Source: Acidobacteriota bacterium
GTDB taxonomy: Bacteria; Acidobacteriota; Thermoanaerobaculia; Gp7-AA8
Reading direction: 5' to 3'
DNA: 64,000 nucleotides
NCBI GenBank assembly: GCA_021781455.1
Contig: JAJXWV010000040.1
Span: 1 to 64,000, forward strand
Positions within the stretch are counted from its first letter, which is position 1. Every line of letters begins with the position of its first letter. The notes under the pieces are model-generated. The model was not told the origin of the DNA and did not search any database. It worked only from the letters and a program-made list of their open reading frames with translations. Shown here piece after piece: positions 46,925-55,742 of the stretch. The translations under genes were made by a program, and so were the position numbers.

Positions 46925-47030
46925 GCGCCTTCTGCCGCAGCCATGAGCTGATCACGTCGAGCACCTCCGGGATGAGGAGCAGAACCAGCGCGGACACGAA
47001 TAGCAGATGGCCGCGCGGGGCGCGGCAAAG
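46920..47030 (-). pseudogene. C-terminal remnant of a membrane protein gene
   Basis: About 36 codons on the minus strand read RGHLLFVSALVLLLIPEVLD and then VISSWLRQKAL before TAG. This is a plausible last membrane segment plus a cytoplasmic tail, without any start codon or upstream coding part. Two family C palindromes bracket it (46842-46924, 47082-47112), and the stop lies inside one of them. It appears to be the surviving end of a lost gene. The identity is unknown and the coding nature is moderately sure. Confidence 0.4.
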
Positions 47031-47081
47031 ATCCCGTGAATGGTGGTGTGGCACAGGCACTCCTGTCTGTGCCACCTGGCA

Positions 47082-47112
47082 GGTTGCGGACGCGCTGCTG
47101 CGCGTCCCTACA
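47082..47112. repeat. Family C palindrome, copy 4 (half)
   Basis: GTTGCGGACGCGCTGCTGCG then CGTCCCTACAGCGG. The CTA within it is the TAG stop of the amidase gene at 47108. A separate hairpin, GGCACAGGCACTCC/..TGTGCC, lies just outside at 47049-47074. Confidence 0.75.
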
Positions 47113-48808
47113 GCGGTGGAACGGACGGCGGCGGGACGCGCTTGTGTGTGGCCTGCTCGAAGGCATAGGCGAGTCGCAGCAGAGTCGGCTCGCTGCAGGC
47201 CAGCCCGCTGAAGCTCACGCCGTACGGCGAGGGCCTGGCGTTGAATCCTTCCGGGAACGGCGGCGTCGGCGCGTTGGGCACGAAGCCGAACGGCACGATC
47301 ACCGTCGGATAACCGGGCTTCGCGGCGATCGATGCCGACCCAGGCCCGGGGAACAGCAGCGCGTCGAGATTATCGGCCTTCATGACCTCGTCCATCCCGT
47401 GAGTGCCGGCGAGATAGACGTCGCGGGCGCGGTTAGCTTCGTAGCGCGCCTTGAACAACTCCAGGTCCATGGCGTCCGAGATGTCGAGCAGCGACTGCCC
47501 GTATTTGATGGCACCGGCTTTCTTGTGCTTCTCGTTGAACTGACGCAGTTCGGTAAGGGTCTTCACCGGCGCAGACGGGCCTAACGACTTCAGCCAGTTG
47601 TTGAAGTCGCGTTCCATGCCGTAGGCGAGGTCGATGGAGCACTTCCGCTCCTTGACCTCGTCCATGTCGCCGCAAACGCCCCACAGCAGGAGGTTGTTCT
47701 TCGGGTCCTTGTCGACGATGCTGGGGATGTCGGCCGGATCGACGATCACGGCGCCCTGCTCCTTCAGCACGGCGATGGCATCGATGATGACCCTGGCCTG
47801 GTCGGAATTGAGCCCGCCGCGGGGCTTCTCCGCTCCCGGCACGGCCGTCTTCTCGTAGAAGAAGGCGCGGGGGATGCCGATGCGCGCCCCCTTGAGGCCG
47901 TCCTTCTTGAGATAGACCGTGTAGTCGTGGTTAGGCGGAGGCGTGCAGCGGGTGGTGGCGGCGTCGTTCGGGTCGGGCCCCTTGCCTTCTGACGCGCCTA
48001 ACACGATGGCGGCGTCGGTCACGGTCTTCGCCATCGGCCCGGGCGTGTCCTGGTCGGCGGTGATGGGGATGATGCCGTAGCGGCTGATCAGGCCCACCGT
48101 GGTCTTGATGCCGACGAGCATGTTCTGGTTCGACGGGCTGAGGATCGATCCCGAGGTCTCCGTGCCGATGTTTGCGGCCCAGAAGCTCGACGCCGTGCCG
48201 ATGCCGGAGCTCGATCCGCCGGTGAAGAGCGCCGGGCGACCGTCACCGCTGGCCTCGCGCGGATCGCGGCGCGGGTCGTAGGGATTGAAGCCGTAGCCGC
48301 GGATGGCGTTGTAGTTCGCCGGCATGGGCGGATTGCCCGCCACCCAGTTCGCCAGCTCCGTCATCGTGGTCTTGGCCAGGATGATGGCGCCGGCATCGCG
48401 AAGGTTCTTCGCGATCGTGGCCTCGTAAGGCGGGGTATAGCCGTCGAAGGCCAGCGCACCGCCGGTGGTGGGCATGTCGGTGGTCTGGATGTTGTCCTTC
48501 AGCGCGATCGGGATTCCGTGCAGCGGTCCGCGCAGGTGGCCCTGGGCGCGCTCGCGGTCGAGCTGATCGGCGTCCTCGAGGGCGTGGGGGTTGACCGTGA
48601 TGGCCCCGTGCAGCTTGTCCTCGTAGGTGCCGATGCGCTGGAGGTACTGCTCGACGAGCTGCCGCGAGGTGACCCGGCCTGCCTTCAGCGCAGCCTGCAT
48701 CTCCGGGATCGTCGCTTCATAGACGGAGAAGGCCGCCTTCGTTTTCTGCTGTGCCTGGAGAGTGAAGGCGGCGAAGATGACGAGGAGACCCGCGATCGCG
48801 TTTTTCAT
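47108..48808 (-). CDS. Exported amidase (amidase-signature family)
   Basis: A 566-residue Sec-exported protein (KNAIAGLLVIFAAFTLQAQ). The amidase-signature triad is clear: GIPIALKDNIQT (Lys), GGSSSGIGTA with TETSGSILSPS (Ser pair). It is paralogous to the Tat-exported amidase at 35194, sharing VDPADI and the C-terminal AYAFEQATHKR segment. It probably cleaves amide bonds of small peptides or amides outside the cytoplasm. Its TAG stop falls in a family C palindrome. Confidence 0.92.
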   Translation of the reverse strand: MKNAIAGLLVIFAAFTLQAQQKTKAAFSVYEATIPEMQAALKAGRVTSRQLVEQYLQRIGTYEDKLHGAITVNPHALEDADQLDRERAQGHLRGPLHGIPIALKDNIQTTDMPTTGGALAFDGYTPPYEATIAKNLRDAGAIILAKTTMTELANWVAGNPPMPANYNAIRGYGFNPYDPRRDPREASGDGRPALFTGGSSSGIGTASSFWAANIGTETSGSILSPSNQNMLVGIKTTVGLISRYGIIPITADQDTPGPMAKTVTDAAIVLGASEGKGPDPNDAATTRCTPPPNHDYTVYLKKDGLKGARIGIPRAFFYEKTAVPGAEKPRGGLNSDQARVIIDAIAVLKEQGAVIVDPADIPSIVDKDPKNNLLLWGVCGDMDEVKERKCSIDLAYGMERDFNNWLKSLGPSAPVKTLTELRQFNEKHKKAGAIKYGQSLLDISDAMDLELFKARYEANRARDVYLAGTHGMDEVMKADNLDALLFPGPGSASIAAKPGYPTVIVPFGFVPNAPTPPFPEGFNARPSPYGVSFSGLACSEPTLLRLAYAFEQATHKRVPPPSVPPL

Positions 48809-48835
48809 CGTGGCCCGGATTGTAGTCGAGAGCGT

Positions 48836-48926
48836 GAAGGCAGAGCGCGGAGGGCAGGTCCTGCCTCCTTCCGGTGATCGTCATTGACGCCGCGCGTCCT
48901 CCGGCCGCACGATTCTGCCCTCCACG
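48836..48926. repeat. Heptamer-type repeat H15, short
   Basis: GGCAGAGCGCGGAGGGCAGG (words GCGCGGA, GGGCAGG, as in H9) is followed at once by CCTGCC and, at about 48914, by CTGCCCTCC. A short, imperfect member of the tandem-word palindrome class between divergent genes. Confidence 0.5.
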
Positions 48927-48935
48927 GAGGTTCGA

Positions 48936-50600
48936 ATGGACGCCTTCCAATCCGCGCGCGACCTTCTTCTGCGCTGTCGAGACGACTACGAGGCCGCGTA
49001 TCGCGAGTTCCGCTGGCCGGTGCTGGATCGGTTCAACTGGGCGCTGGACCATTTCGACCGCATGGCGGCCGACAATGAAGGGACCGCGCTCTGGGTGGTC
49101 GGCGACGACGGCGGGGAAGAGAAGGTCTCCTTCGCAGCCATGCGCGAGCGGTCGAACCGGGTGGCGAACTTCCTCCGCTCCCGCGGCGTGCGTCGCGGCG
49201 ACCGCCTCCTGGTCATGCTCGGCAATGTCGTCCCGTTGTGGGAGATCGCGCTGGCGTCCATCAAGCTCGGCGCGGTCCTCAGCCCGGCCACGGCCATGCT
49301 GACGACCGAGGACCTGCAGGACCGGATCGACCGCGGCGAGATGCGCCACGTCATCGCCGATGCCGCCAGCGCGTCGAAATTCGCCGAGGTCAAAGGCCAC
49401 TACACGCGCACGGTCGTCGCCGGGAGCGCTGCCGGCTGGACTGACTACGCCGGCGCCGATGCCGCGGCTGCGGAATTCGATCCCGACGGTGATACGCGCG
49501 CCTCCGACCCGATGCTCCTCTATTTCACATCCGGCACGACCGCCAAGCCGAAGATGGTGCTGCACACGCATGCCAGCTATCCGGCCGGGCACCTCTCCAC
49601 GATGTACTGGATCGGGATCCGGGAAGGCGACGTGCACTGGAACATCAGCTCGCCGGGGTGGGCCAAGCACGCCTGGAGCAGCTTTTTCGCGCCCTGGAAC
49701 GCCGGCGCGACGATCTTCGTCTTCAACTACGCGCGCTTCGAGGCCCGCCGCGTGTTGGGCGCCCTCGGTCGCTACGGAGTGGCCACTCTCTGTGCGCCCC
49801 CGACGGTCTGGCGCATGCTCATCCTCGAGGACCTGCGCGCCTTCCCTAACAGACTGCGCGAGGTCGTGGCCGCGGGCGAGCCGCTCAATCCCGAGATCAT
49901 CGAACGCGTGCAGCAGGCCTGGGGCCTCACCGTCCGCGACGGATACGGGCAGACCGAGACCACCGCGCAATTCGGCAACTCGCCCGGCCAGCCGGTGCGA
50001 CCGGGGTCGATGGGCCGCCCCCTGCCCGGATATCGCGTGGCGCTGATGGATCCGGACGGCAGGATCGGTGATGACGGCGAGATCGTTCTCGATCTCGACC
50101 CGCCGCCGATGGGGCTCATGCAAGGCTACCTGGATTCGCCGATGCCGACGGCCGAAATCGGCGGCCATCGCTATTACCGCACCTCAGACGTCGCCGCGCG
50201 CGACGCCGACGGCTACTACTGGTATGTGGGCCGCGCCGACGACGTCTTCAAGAGCTCCGATTACCGCATCAGCCCCTTCGAGCTCGAGAGCGCGCTGATC
50301 GAGCACGAGGCGGTCGCCGAAGCGGCGGTCGTGCCGAGCCCCGATCCGCTGCGGCTGTCGGTGCCAAAGGCGTTCATCACGCTGAAGCCCGGATTCCAGG
50401 CCGATCGGGCCACGGCGCGCTCGATCTTCGTCTTTGTCCGCGAGCGCCTTGCGCCTTACAAACGCATCCGCCGTCTCGAGTTCACCGAGCTTCCCAAGAC
50501 GATCTCCGGCAAGATCCGCCGCGTCCAGCTCCGCGCCGGCGAGCACCAGCCGGCCCGCGCGAAATCCGGGACGGAGTTCTGGGAAGAGGACGTGATGTAA
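48936..50600 (+). CDS. AMP-forming acyl-CoA synthetase
   Basis: A 554-residue adenylate-forming enzyme. Motifs in order: P-loop-like LYFTSGTTAKPKMV (near 192), the acyl pocket GYGQTET (near 338), RYYRTSDVA with GRADDVFKSSDYRISPFE, and the C-terminal catalytic Lys in LPKTISGKIRR. The overall type is close to medium-chain acyl-CoA synthetases. It activates a carboxylic acid to its CoA thioester using ATP. It is a single gene. Confidence 0.93.
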   Translation: MDAFQSARDLLLRCRDDYEAAYREFRWPVLDRFNWALDHFDRMAADNEGTALWVVGDDGGEEKVSFAAMRERSNRVANFLRSRGVRRGDRLLVMLGNVVPLWEIALASIKLGAVLSPATAMLTTEDLQDRIDRGEMRHVIADAASASKFAEVKGHYTRTVVAGSAAGWTDYAGADAAAAEFDPDGDTRASDPMLLYFTSGTTAKPKMVLHTHASYPAGHLSTMYWIGIREGDVHWNISSPGWAKHAWSSFFAPWNAGATIFVFNYARFEARRVLGALGRYGVATLCAPPTVWRMLILEDLRAFPNRLREVVAAGEPLNPEIIERVQQAWGLTVRDGYGQTETTAQFGNSPGQPVRPGSMGRPLPGYRVALMDPDGRIGDDGEIVLDLDPPPMGLMQGYLDSPMPTAEIGGHRYYRTSDVAARDADGYYWYVGRADDVFKSSDYRISPFELESALIEHEAVAEAAVVPSPDPLRLSVPKAFITLKPGFQADRATARSIFVFVRERLAPYKRIRRLEFTELPKTISGKIRRVQLRAGEHQPARAKSGTEFWEEDVM

Positions 50601-50682
50601 GGCGGCTCCAGGGGCGGCCCACCGCGGGTGCGCCCTGCGCAATCGGCAGTGCTCTGCAGGGCGCAGCCGCGCCGCGCGAGAT

Positions 50683-51999
50683 CTAACGCCTGACCGCCCG
50701 CGTCTTCCTCCACACGTTCACGATCGACGCCGCGCTGTCGATGAACCCGAAGTCGTTCGACACACGCACCCAGTACGACGTCGTTTTTTCAGGCGCCACG
50801 ATCACGGTCGCTGAGGTGGCTCCCGAGATCGGGGAATCGACGTTGCCGGGCGTGCCCTGGTACCACTGATAGGACAGCGGCCCGGCACCCTTCGCCAGGA
50901 CGGACAGCGTCGCCGATCCGCCCGGCGCGATCATGATCGAGCGCGGCTGCTCATCGATCGAGAGGACATCTTCGCGAATGCCCGGGATCATCGCGTAGAA
51001 CGCGTCGCCGGGACACTCAGTGACCGTACAGGTAACCTCCGGGTAGAGACTGTTGCCATCGCGATGAGCGAGGATCGTCGGAAGCATTGCCCCGGTCGAC
51101 GCGTGAAGCGCAACCGCCGTCGGATCGATCCCGTCTTTCGCGCAGATCTCGGCCAGGAGCGCCTTCAGGCTCGCGATCGCCGCGTCAGTCGGCTTCACCG
51201 TGGAGTACGTCCCGAGGAGTGCGATGCCGACGGTGTTCCCATTCCGGCAGGAAAAATGGGCGCCGACCACGCCGTCGCCGCCAGCTCTGCCCTCGTAGAC
51301 GACGCCGTTCGGGTCGATGAGGAAGTTGTAGCCGATGTCCGCCCAGCCGTTCGTGAACACGTGGAGGTGCCAGATGCTGCGCATCTCGGCATCCCAGTCG
51401 GGGACGCTGTTCTCACCCGCGGTGTGGTGCAGGACGGCGTGCGTCACGGTCGTGTACAAGGGCGTGCCGTGAGAGCTCGTCTCGCCGTCCGGGCATCCCC
51501 AGTCGGTGCGCGAGCGAATCTCGACCGCGCCGATCTTGAAGCCGTTGACCGAGGCGCGACGCGACTTCTGCACGGGCGCCTGCGGAAACGCGGTCACGAC
51601 CAGCCCGTCGACGCCGTGGTCGAACGAAATCTGCAAAGTGCGCTTCGGCGCTCCGAAGTGCGCGATCCCGGTCGCGTAGTGTCCCTCGAGGCGGTTCGTG
51701 ACGTCGCCGTCGATCGTCAGCCGTCGCCACTCCGACCAGGTGCTTCGGTCTTCCGAGACCCGCACGCGCACGGCCGGATCGGCGGCGAGTGAAGGGGCGG
51801 AACGCCACGAGAGCGCCACGGCCTCGAACGGATCGAGCGTGATCGAGAGCGCATCGCTACCGATCGGGAGCGGCGTCCCGATCGGATCGAAGCGGCCGAC
51901 GTGGACGTCGGTCGCGATCGCACGCGCGTCGACCTGCGCGGCCGCGGGAAACGAAGCGGCCAGGATCAGGAACGAAGTGAAAATCGAGCGAACGAGCAT
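50683..51999 (-). CDS. Exported N-acetylmuramoyl-L-alanine amidase (PGRP/Amidase_2) with C-terminal Ig-like domain
   Basis: A 438-residue protein with a signal peptide (LVRSIFTSFLILAASFPAAA). The N-terminal ~150 residues are beta-rich and unassigned. A PGRP-type amidase domain (about 165-330) has THAVLHHTAGEN with the first zinc His, IGYNFLIDPNGVVYEGR, GAHFSCRNGNTVGIAL, and the late CPGD replacing the usual His/Cys ligand region. The final ~90 residues form an Ig-like domain (SYQWYQGTPGNVDSPISGAT). It should cut the amide linking peptide to glycan in peptidoglycan. Confidence 0.9.
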   Translation of the reverse strand: MLVRSIFTSFLILAASFPAAAQVDARAIATDVHVGRFDPIGTPLPIGSDALSITLDPFEAVALSWRSAPSLAADPAVRVRVSEDRSTWSEWRRLTIDGDVTNRLEGHYATGIAHFGAPKRTLQISFDHGVDGLVVTAFPQAPVQKSRRASVNGFKIGAVEIRSRTDWGCPDGETSSHGTPLYTTVTHAVLHHTAGENSVPDWDAEMRSIWHLHVFTNGWADIGYNFLIDPNGVVYEGRAGGDGVVGAHFSCRNGNTVGIALLGTYSTVKPTDAAIASLKALLAEICAKDGIDPTAVALHASTGAMLPTILAHRDGNSLYPEVTCTVTECPGDAFYAMIPGIREDVLSIDEQPRSIMIAPGGSATLSVLAKGAGPLSYQWYQGTPGNVDSPISGATSATVIVAPEKTTSYWVRVSNDFGFIDSAASIVNVWRKTRAVRR

Positions 52000-52114
52000 C
52001 GACGAGAGCCTAGCGCGATTCGAGTCGGGACGCAGTGCGCTGAAGCCATTGGGATGACAGCGTGGCCGGCGCGTAATCCATCCGTCGCGGCCATTCCTGT
52101 ACAGTCTCCCCGCC

Positions 52115-53083
52115 ATGCGAAGCGCAGTTCGATTGCTTCTCCCGCTGTTCCTCTTCCCGCTCCTCTCCTGCGGCCCCGACAGCGGCCCGGCTCTCGTCGC
52201 GAAGAGCCGGCGCGTGTTCGGGACGCTTCCGCGAATCAGCGCCAAAGACACGCCGCAGCTCGTCCACCTCGGCCGCGAGCTGTATTTCTCGCGCGAGCTT
52301 TCGGTGAATCGCAGGCAGTCGTGCAACAGCTGTCATCCGATCGACGCACGGAGACCGAGCACCGACGGTGAGGCGACTTCACCGGGTGCCGACGGACAAC
52401 GCGGGCGCCGCAACTCGCCGACCGTGCTCAATGCCGATCTGAACTTCGCGATGTTCTGGGACGGCCGCGCCCGGACGCTCGAGCAGCAGGCCGCCGGTCC
52501 GATCATGAATCCGGTGGAGATGGCCATGCCCAGCGCTGCCGCGGTCGCGGCACGACTCCGGACCATGCCGGATCACGAGCTGTTTCCGGCCGCATTTCCC
52601 AACGACCCCGATCCGTACACGATCGACCATGCTGCCCGCGCCATCGCCGCGTTCGAGCGCACCTTCCGCACGCATGACCGCTTCGACGACTTCCAGTGGG
52701 GCAACGTCAGCGCGCTCTCCTGGAAGGAGCGGCGCGGGCTGGCGCGATTCATGTCGTTAGGCTGCACGAGCTGTCACAACGGGCCGGCCATCGGGGGGCG
52801 GCAGTTCCAGCGCATCGGAATCGTCAATCCCTATCCCACCTCCGATCACGGCCGTTTCGAGGTGACGAAGAATCCCTCCGACGATTTCGTGTTCAAGGTG
52901 CCCTCGCTGCGCAATGTGGCGCTGACCGCGCCGTACTTTCACGACGGCTCAGTCCGCGACCTTCCGACGGCCGTGGAGCGAATGGCGTGGCATCAGCTCG
53001 GCATCAGGATCAAGCCTGCCGACCGCGACGACATCGTGGCGTTCCTGAAGGCGCTGTCGAGTACCGATCGACTGGGCTCGTAG
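52115..53083 (+). CDS. Di-haem cytochrome c peroxidase-like lipoprotein
   Basis: A 322-residue protein. The lipobox LLSC (residues 16-19) suggests lipid anchoring. Two c-type haem sites are present, CNSCH (about residue 70) and CTSCH (about 217), in the arrangement of bacterial CcpA/MauG proteins. SPTVLNADLN and APYFHDGSVRDL are typical of the peroxidase group. It would reduce hydrogen peroxide in the periplasm with electrons from a cytochrome. Confidence 0.9.
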   Translation: MRSAVRLLLPLFLFPLLSCGPDSGPALVAKSRRVFGTLPRISAKDTPQLVHLGRELYFSRELSVNRRQSCNSCHPIDARRPSTDGEATSPGADGQRGRRNSPTVLNADLNFAMFWDGRARTLEQQAAGPIMNPVEMAMPSAAAVAARLRTMPDHELFPAAFPNDPDPYTIDHAARAIAAFERTFRTHDRFDDFQWGNVSALSWKERRGLARFMSLGCTSCHNGPAIGGRQFQRIGIVNPYPTSDHGRFEVTKNPSDDFVFKVPSLRNVALTAPYFHDGSVRDLPTAVERMAWHQLGIRIKPADRDDIVAFLKALSSTDRLGS

Positions 53084-53089
53084 CGATTC

Positions 53090-53169
53090 CGGTGTAGGGC
53101 AGGCTTTCCAGCCTGCCCCCGTTAGGGCAGGCTGAAGGGGGGCAGGCTGGAAAGCCTGCCCTACACCGG
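53090..53169. repeat. Family F palindrome, long copy
   Basis: GGTGTAGGGCAGGCTTTCC and GGAAAGCCTGCCCTACACC are perfect mirror arms around an inner pair GCCTGCCCCCG/GGGCAGGC. It lies between convergent genes. Confidence 0.85.
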
Positions 53170-53179
53170 AGAGCCCGAC

Positions 53180-54973
53180 CTACGGAATGAACCCGCGGAT
53201 GGTCCGCACTACGGCGCCGGGGCGATCGACTTTGACTTCGACGGTCCGGTATTTCTCGTCCGTCTTCGTCGACTCCGTGTCGTAGGCCAGCAGGTACTGC
53301 GTGCGCAGGTCGTTCTCCAGCTTGGTGTACGTCTCGTCGAACTGGTTCACACCGCGGATGAAGAAGGCCACGCCTCCGGTCTCGGCGGAGAGTGCTCTCA
53401 TCTTGCTCGCGCCGCCGAAGTCGCCGAATCCGAGGCCGATGCCGATGAAATAGATCGGCACGCGCGCGGACCGGACGTACGTGAGCAGCTCGTCCCAGGT
53501 CACCCGCGAGGTCGTGTCTTCGCCGTCGGTGAGGATGATCAGCGCCTTGCGACCCCGCAAACCTTGGAAGCGGTACAGGCCGGTGATGATGGCGTCATAG
53601 AGCGAGGTGCCGCCTTCGGCATCCGGGATGGCGTCCACCTGCCCCTCCAGCGCCGCGGCCGGGACGAACGGCGCGAGCTTGGTCGGGTCGAAGGAAAAGG
53701 CCCCGACGAAGGCGCGGTCTCCTGGCTTGATGATCCGCTTCAGAAACTCCTTGGCCGCCTTCTTCGTGGCCGCCATGCGCGGCTTCATGCTGCCCGAGTG
53801 GTCGATGAGCAACCCCGCGGAGATCGGCAGGTTCGCCGCGAAATTGAAGCTGCTGATGGCCTTCGGCTTTCCTTCCTCGAAGACGTGGAAATCGTTCTTC
53901 GTGAGATCGGTGACCGGCGCACCGGCGGCGTTGCTGACGCTCACCGGCAGCTCGATCAGGTTCACCTCGATCGACTCGCTGAAGTGGTCGCCGTTGAGGA
54001 AGAGCAGGTCGGCGGCCTCGTAGTTCGTGTCGTCGATGATCGAGGCGCGCACGAACTCCACGCCCTTCAGCTCGGCCACCGGGATGTCGATGGCGTACGG
54101 AGGAGCGGGCCACTCCACGAGCTTCTTCTTGCCCGCGTAGAGGATGGCGTGCTTGATCTCGGTGCCCTTGGGGTTCTGCACGCTGACCTTGAAGTGGGCG
54201 ATGCCGTCGGGCGTGACGGTGCGCGTGATCTTCGCTTCCAGGGGCGTCTCTCGCTCGTTCACGACGAAGGCATCGGCGTCGACGTAGTGGCCGTTCGCGT
54301 CATAACCGACGGCCCGGACCTCCACGCGCTTGGGCAGCTGCCCGAGGTCGAGCTCGGCGCGCCACGGCGGGGCGTTGCGAATGAAGATCTTCTTACTCCC
54401 CACCCAGAACTCCACGCGCGCCACGACCGGCTTCGCTTCCACCTCCACGATGAAGAGGTTCGGCGCCACATCGCGGCGCGGCGGAATGATTCTGATGGCG
54501 CCCGCCTCCTCCGGCACGACCCCTTCGGCCACGATCGCGTCCGCGGCCGCCGCTTCGCCGGCCACGTATGGCTTGCCCGTCTTCGCGATCGCGAACGTCG
54601 CTTCGCCTTTGGCCACGATCACCGGCGCATCCTCCTCGAGCGGGACGATGAGCCGCGCTTCGATGTCGGCACTGCCGGCCGGCAGGGTGCTCACCGCCGT
54701 CAGCGAGTCCGGCCGCGACGGATCGAGCGGATAGCGGAAGCGCTTGACGACCGTCCCGCCTTCGCTGACCGACCCCGTGATGACGAGCGGAATGCCGGGA
54801 GGGACTTCCTGCGGGATGGCGAACCGAAACGAAATGCGGGTGGCCACGCCGTCGGGCGCATCGCCGAGCGGCTGCACCTCGATCGTCATTTTTGCCGGCT
54901 CGCTCGCCGACGGTGCGGCGAGCAGATTTGTCGCAGCCATGAACAACGCCAGGGCAACCGCGGTTTTTCGCAT
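53180..54973 (-). CDS. Exported VWA-domain protein (acidobacterial VWFA-related type)
   Basis: A 597-residue exported protein (signal peptide RKTAVALALFMAATNLLA). The N-terminal ~300 residues are beta-sandwich-like (GSVSEGGTVVKRF, FWVGSKKIFIRNAPPW), and the VWA domain is in the C-terminal part (about 365-560) with MIDAS LLIDHSGSMKP, GGTSLYDAI and ILTDGEDTTS, closing with LRTQYLLAYD. The order differs from the shorter paralog at 3816, which lacks the N-terminal half. The function is unknown; protein binding or envelope assembly is likely. Confidence 0.88.
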   Translation of the reverse strand: MRKTAVALALFMAATNLLAAPSASEPAKMTIEVQPLGDAPDGVATRISFRFAIPQEVPPGIPLVITGSVSEGGTVVKRFRYPLDPSRPDSLTAVSTLPAGSADIEARLIVPLEEDAPVIVAKGEATFAIAKTGKPYVAGEAAAADAIVAEGVVPEEAGAIRIIPPRRDVAPNLFIVEVEAKPVVARVEFWVGSKKIFIRNAPPWRAELDLGQLPKRVEVRAVGYDANGHYVDADAFVVNERETPLEAKITRTVTPDGIAHFKVSVQNPKGTEIKHAILYAGKKKLVEWPAPPYAIDIPVAELKGVEFVRASIIDDTNYEAADLLFLNGDHFSESIEVNLIELPVSVSNAAGAPVTDLTKNDFHVFEEGKPKAISSFNFAANLPISAGLLIDHSGSMKPRMAATKKAAKEFLKRIIKPGDRAFVGAFSFDPTKLAPFVPAAALEGQVDAIPDAEGGTSLYDAIITGLYRFQGLRGRKALIILTDGEDTTSRVTWDELLTYVRSARVPIYFIGIGLGFGDFGGASKMRALSAETGGVAFFIRGVNQFDETYTKLENDLRTQYLLAYDTESTKTDEKYRTVEVKVDRPGAVVRTIRGFIP

Positions 54974-55019
54974 GGCGGACAGAACACGCCGGGAGCGTGC
55001 CGTCATCCTTCCGCACGCA

Positions 55020-55110
55020 CAGGTGTCAGGTGTCAGGTGTCAGGAACAGGCCTGAGCCCGACACCTGAACCCCGAGACCTGACCTGACACCCGACACCCG
55101 GGACCCGAAA
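55020..55110. repeat. Tandem heptamer palindrome H14 (word AGGTGTC)
   Basis: The left arm (55020-55050) has three exact AGGTGTC heptamers. The right arm (55051-55110) extends over eight heptamers of CCGACAC, CTGAACC, CGAGACC, TGACACC type. The arms are of very unequal length, so a stem can form in several registers. It lies between divergent genes. Confidence 0.85.
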
Positions 55111-55144
55111 CCTCCTGTCCTATAGTGGCGCCGAGGTGACCGAG

Positions 55145-55459
55145 ATGAGCAGCGGCAATGTGATCATCGGCGTGGGCGGGCATGTGGTGGCCATCGATCC
55201 GACGACAGGCAGCGAGTTGTGGCGGACCAAGCTCAAAGGATCCGACTTCGTCACGCTCACCCGTCAGGGCGACCGCATCCTGGCGGGGGCGAGGGGCGAG
55301 GTTTTCTGCGTCGACGCCACGTCCGGCTCGATTCTCTGGCACAACAACCTCAAAGGCCTCGGCCTCGGCCTGGTGGCCTTCGGAGGAGACGAGGAGATCG
55401 CCGCAGCGGAGAGGGTCCAGGCCCAACGCCGCGCTGCAGCAGCCGCGGCGAGCTCGTAG
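55145..55459 (+). CDS. Short PQQ-repeat (beta-propeller-blade) protein
   Basis: A 104-residue protein. Two PQQ-like/WD-type blades are recognisable, each closing with a tryptophan: VVAIDPTTGSELWRTKLKG and VFCVDATSGSILWHNNLKG. The tail is Ala/Arg-rich. There is no signal peptide. A propeller would need about six to eight blades, so this could oligomerise or be a surviving part of a larger protein. Start ATG 55145 follows GAGGTGA; GTG 55136 would add three residues. Confidence 0.75.
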   Translation: MSSGNVIIGVGGHVVAIDPTTGSELWRTKLKGSDFVTLTRQGDRILAGARGEVFCVDATSGSILWHNNLKGLGLGLVAFGGDEEIAAAERVQAQRRAAAAAASS

Positions 55460-55488
55460 GACGCGACCCCAGAGCCGGCAAACTGCGT

Positions 55489-55692
55489 GCCCCGCCATCC
55501 TGAGCCGGCGGAACCGCGTCCCCGTCACTCTGAGCCGGCGGAACCGCGGGGGTGGTGAATGGGTGGGAGCGGTGGAGCGCGGCGAAGAGTCTCTTACCGG
55601 GACGATTTGCAGGCTTGAGACTCTTCGCCGCGCTGCGCCGCTCCAACCGCCCGTCCTCCCCGCGGCTCCGCCGGCTCAGAGTGACGGGAGTT
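55489..55692. repeat. Family A inverted-repeat element, copy 7
   Basis: A full element whose left end is doubled as in copy 2 (GAGCCGGCGGAACCGCG twice, 28 bp apart). Core CTTACCGGGACGATTTGC; right arm GAGACTCTTCGCCGCGC ... GGCTCAGAGTGACGGGAG. Confidence 0.9.
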
Positions 55693-55742
55693 GCCACACC
55701 GGCCGGAGTGACGAGGGGCAACGACATCGCGATAATGCGCGG

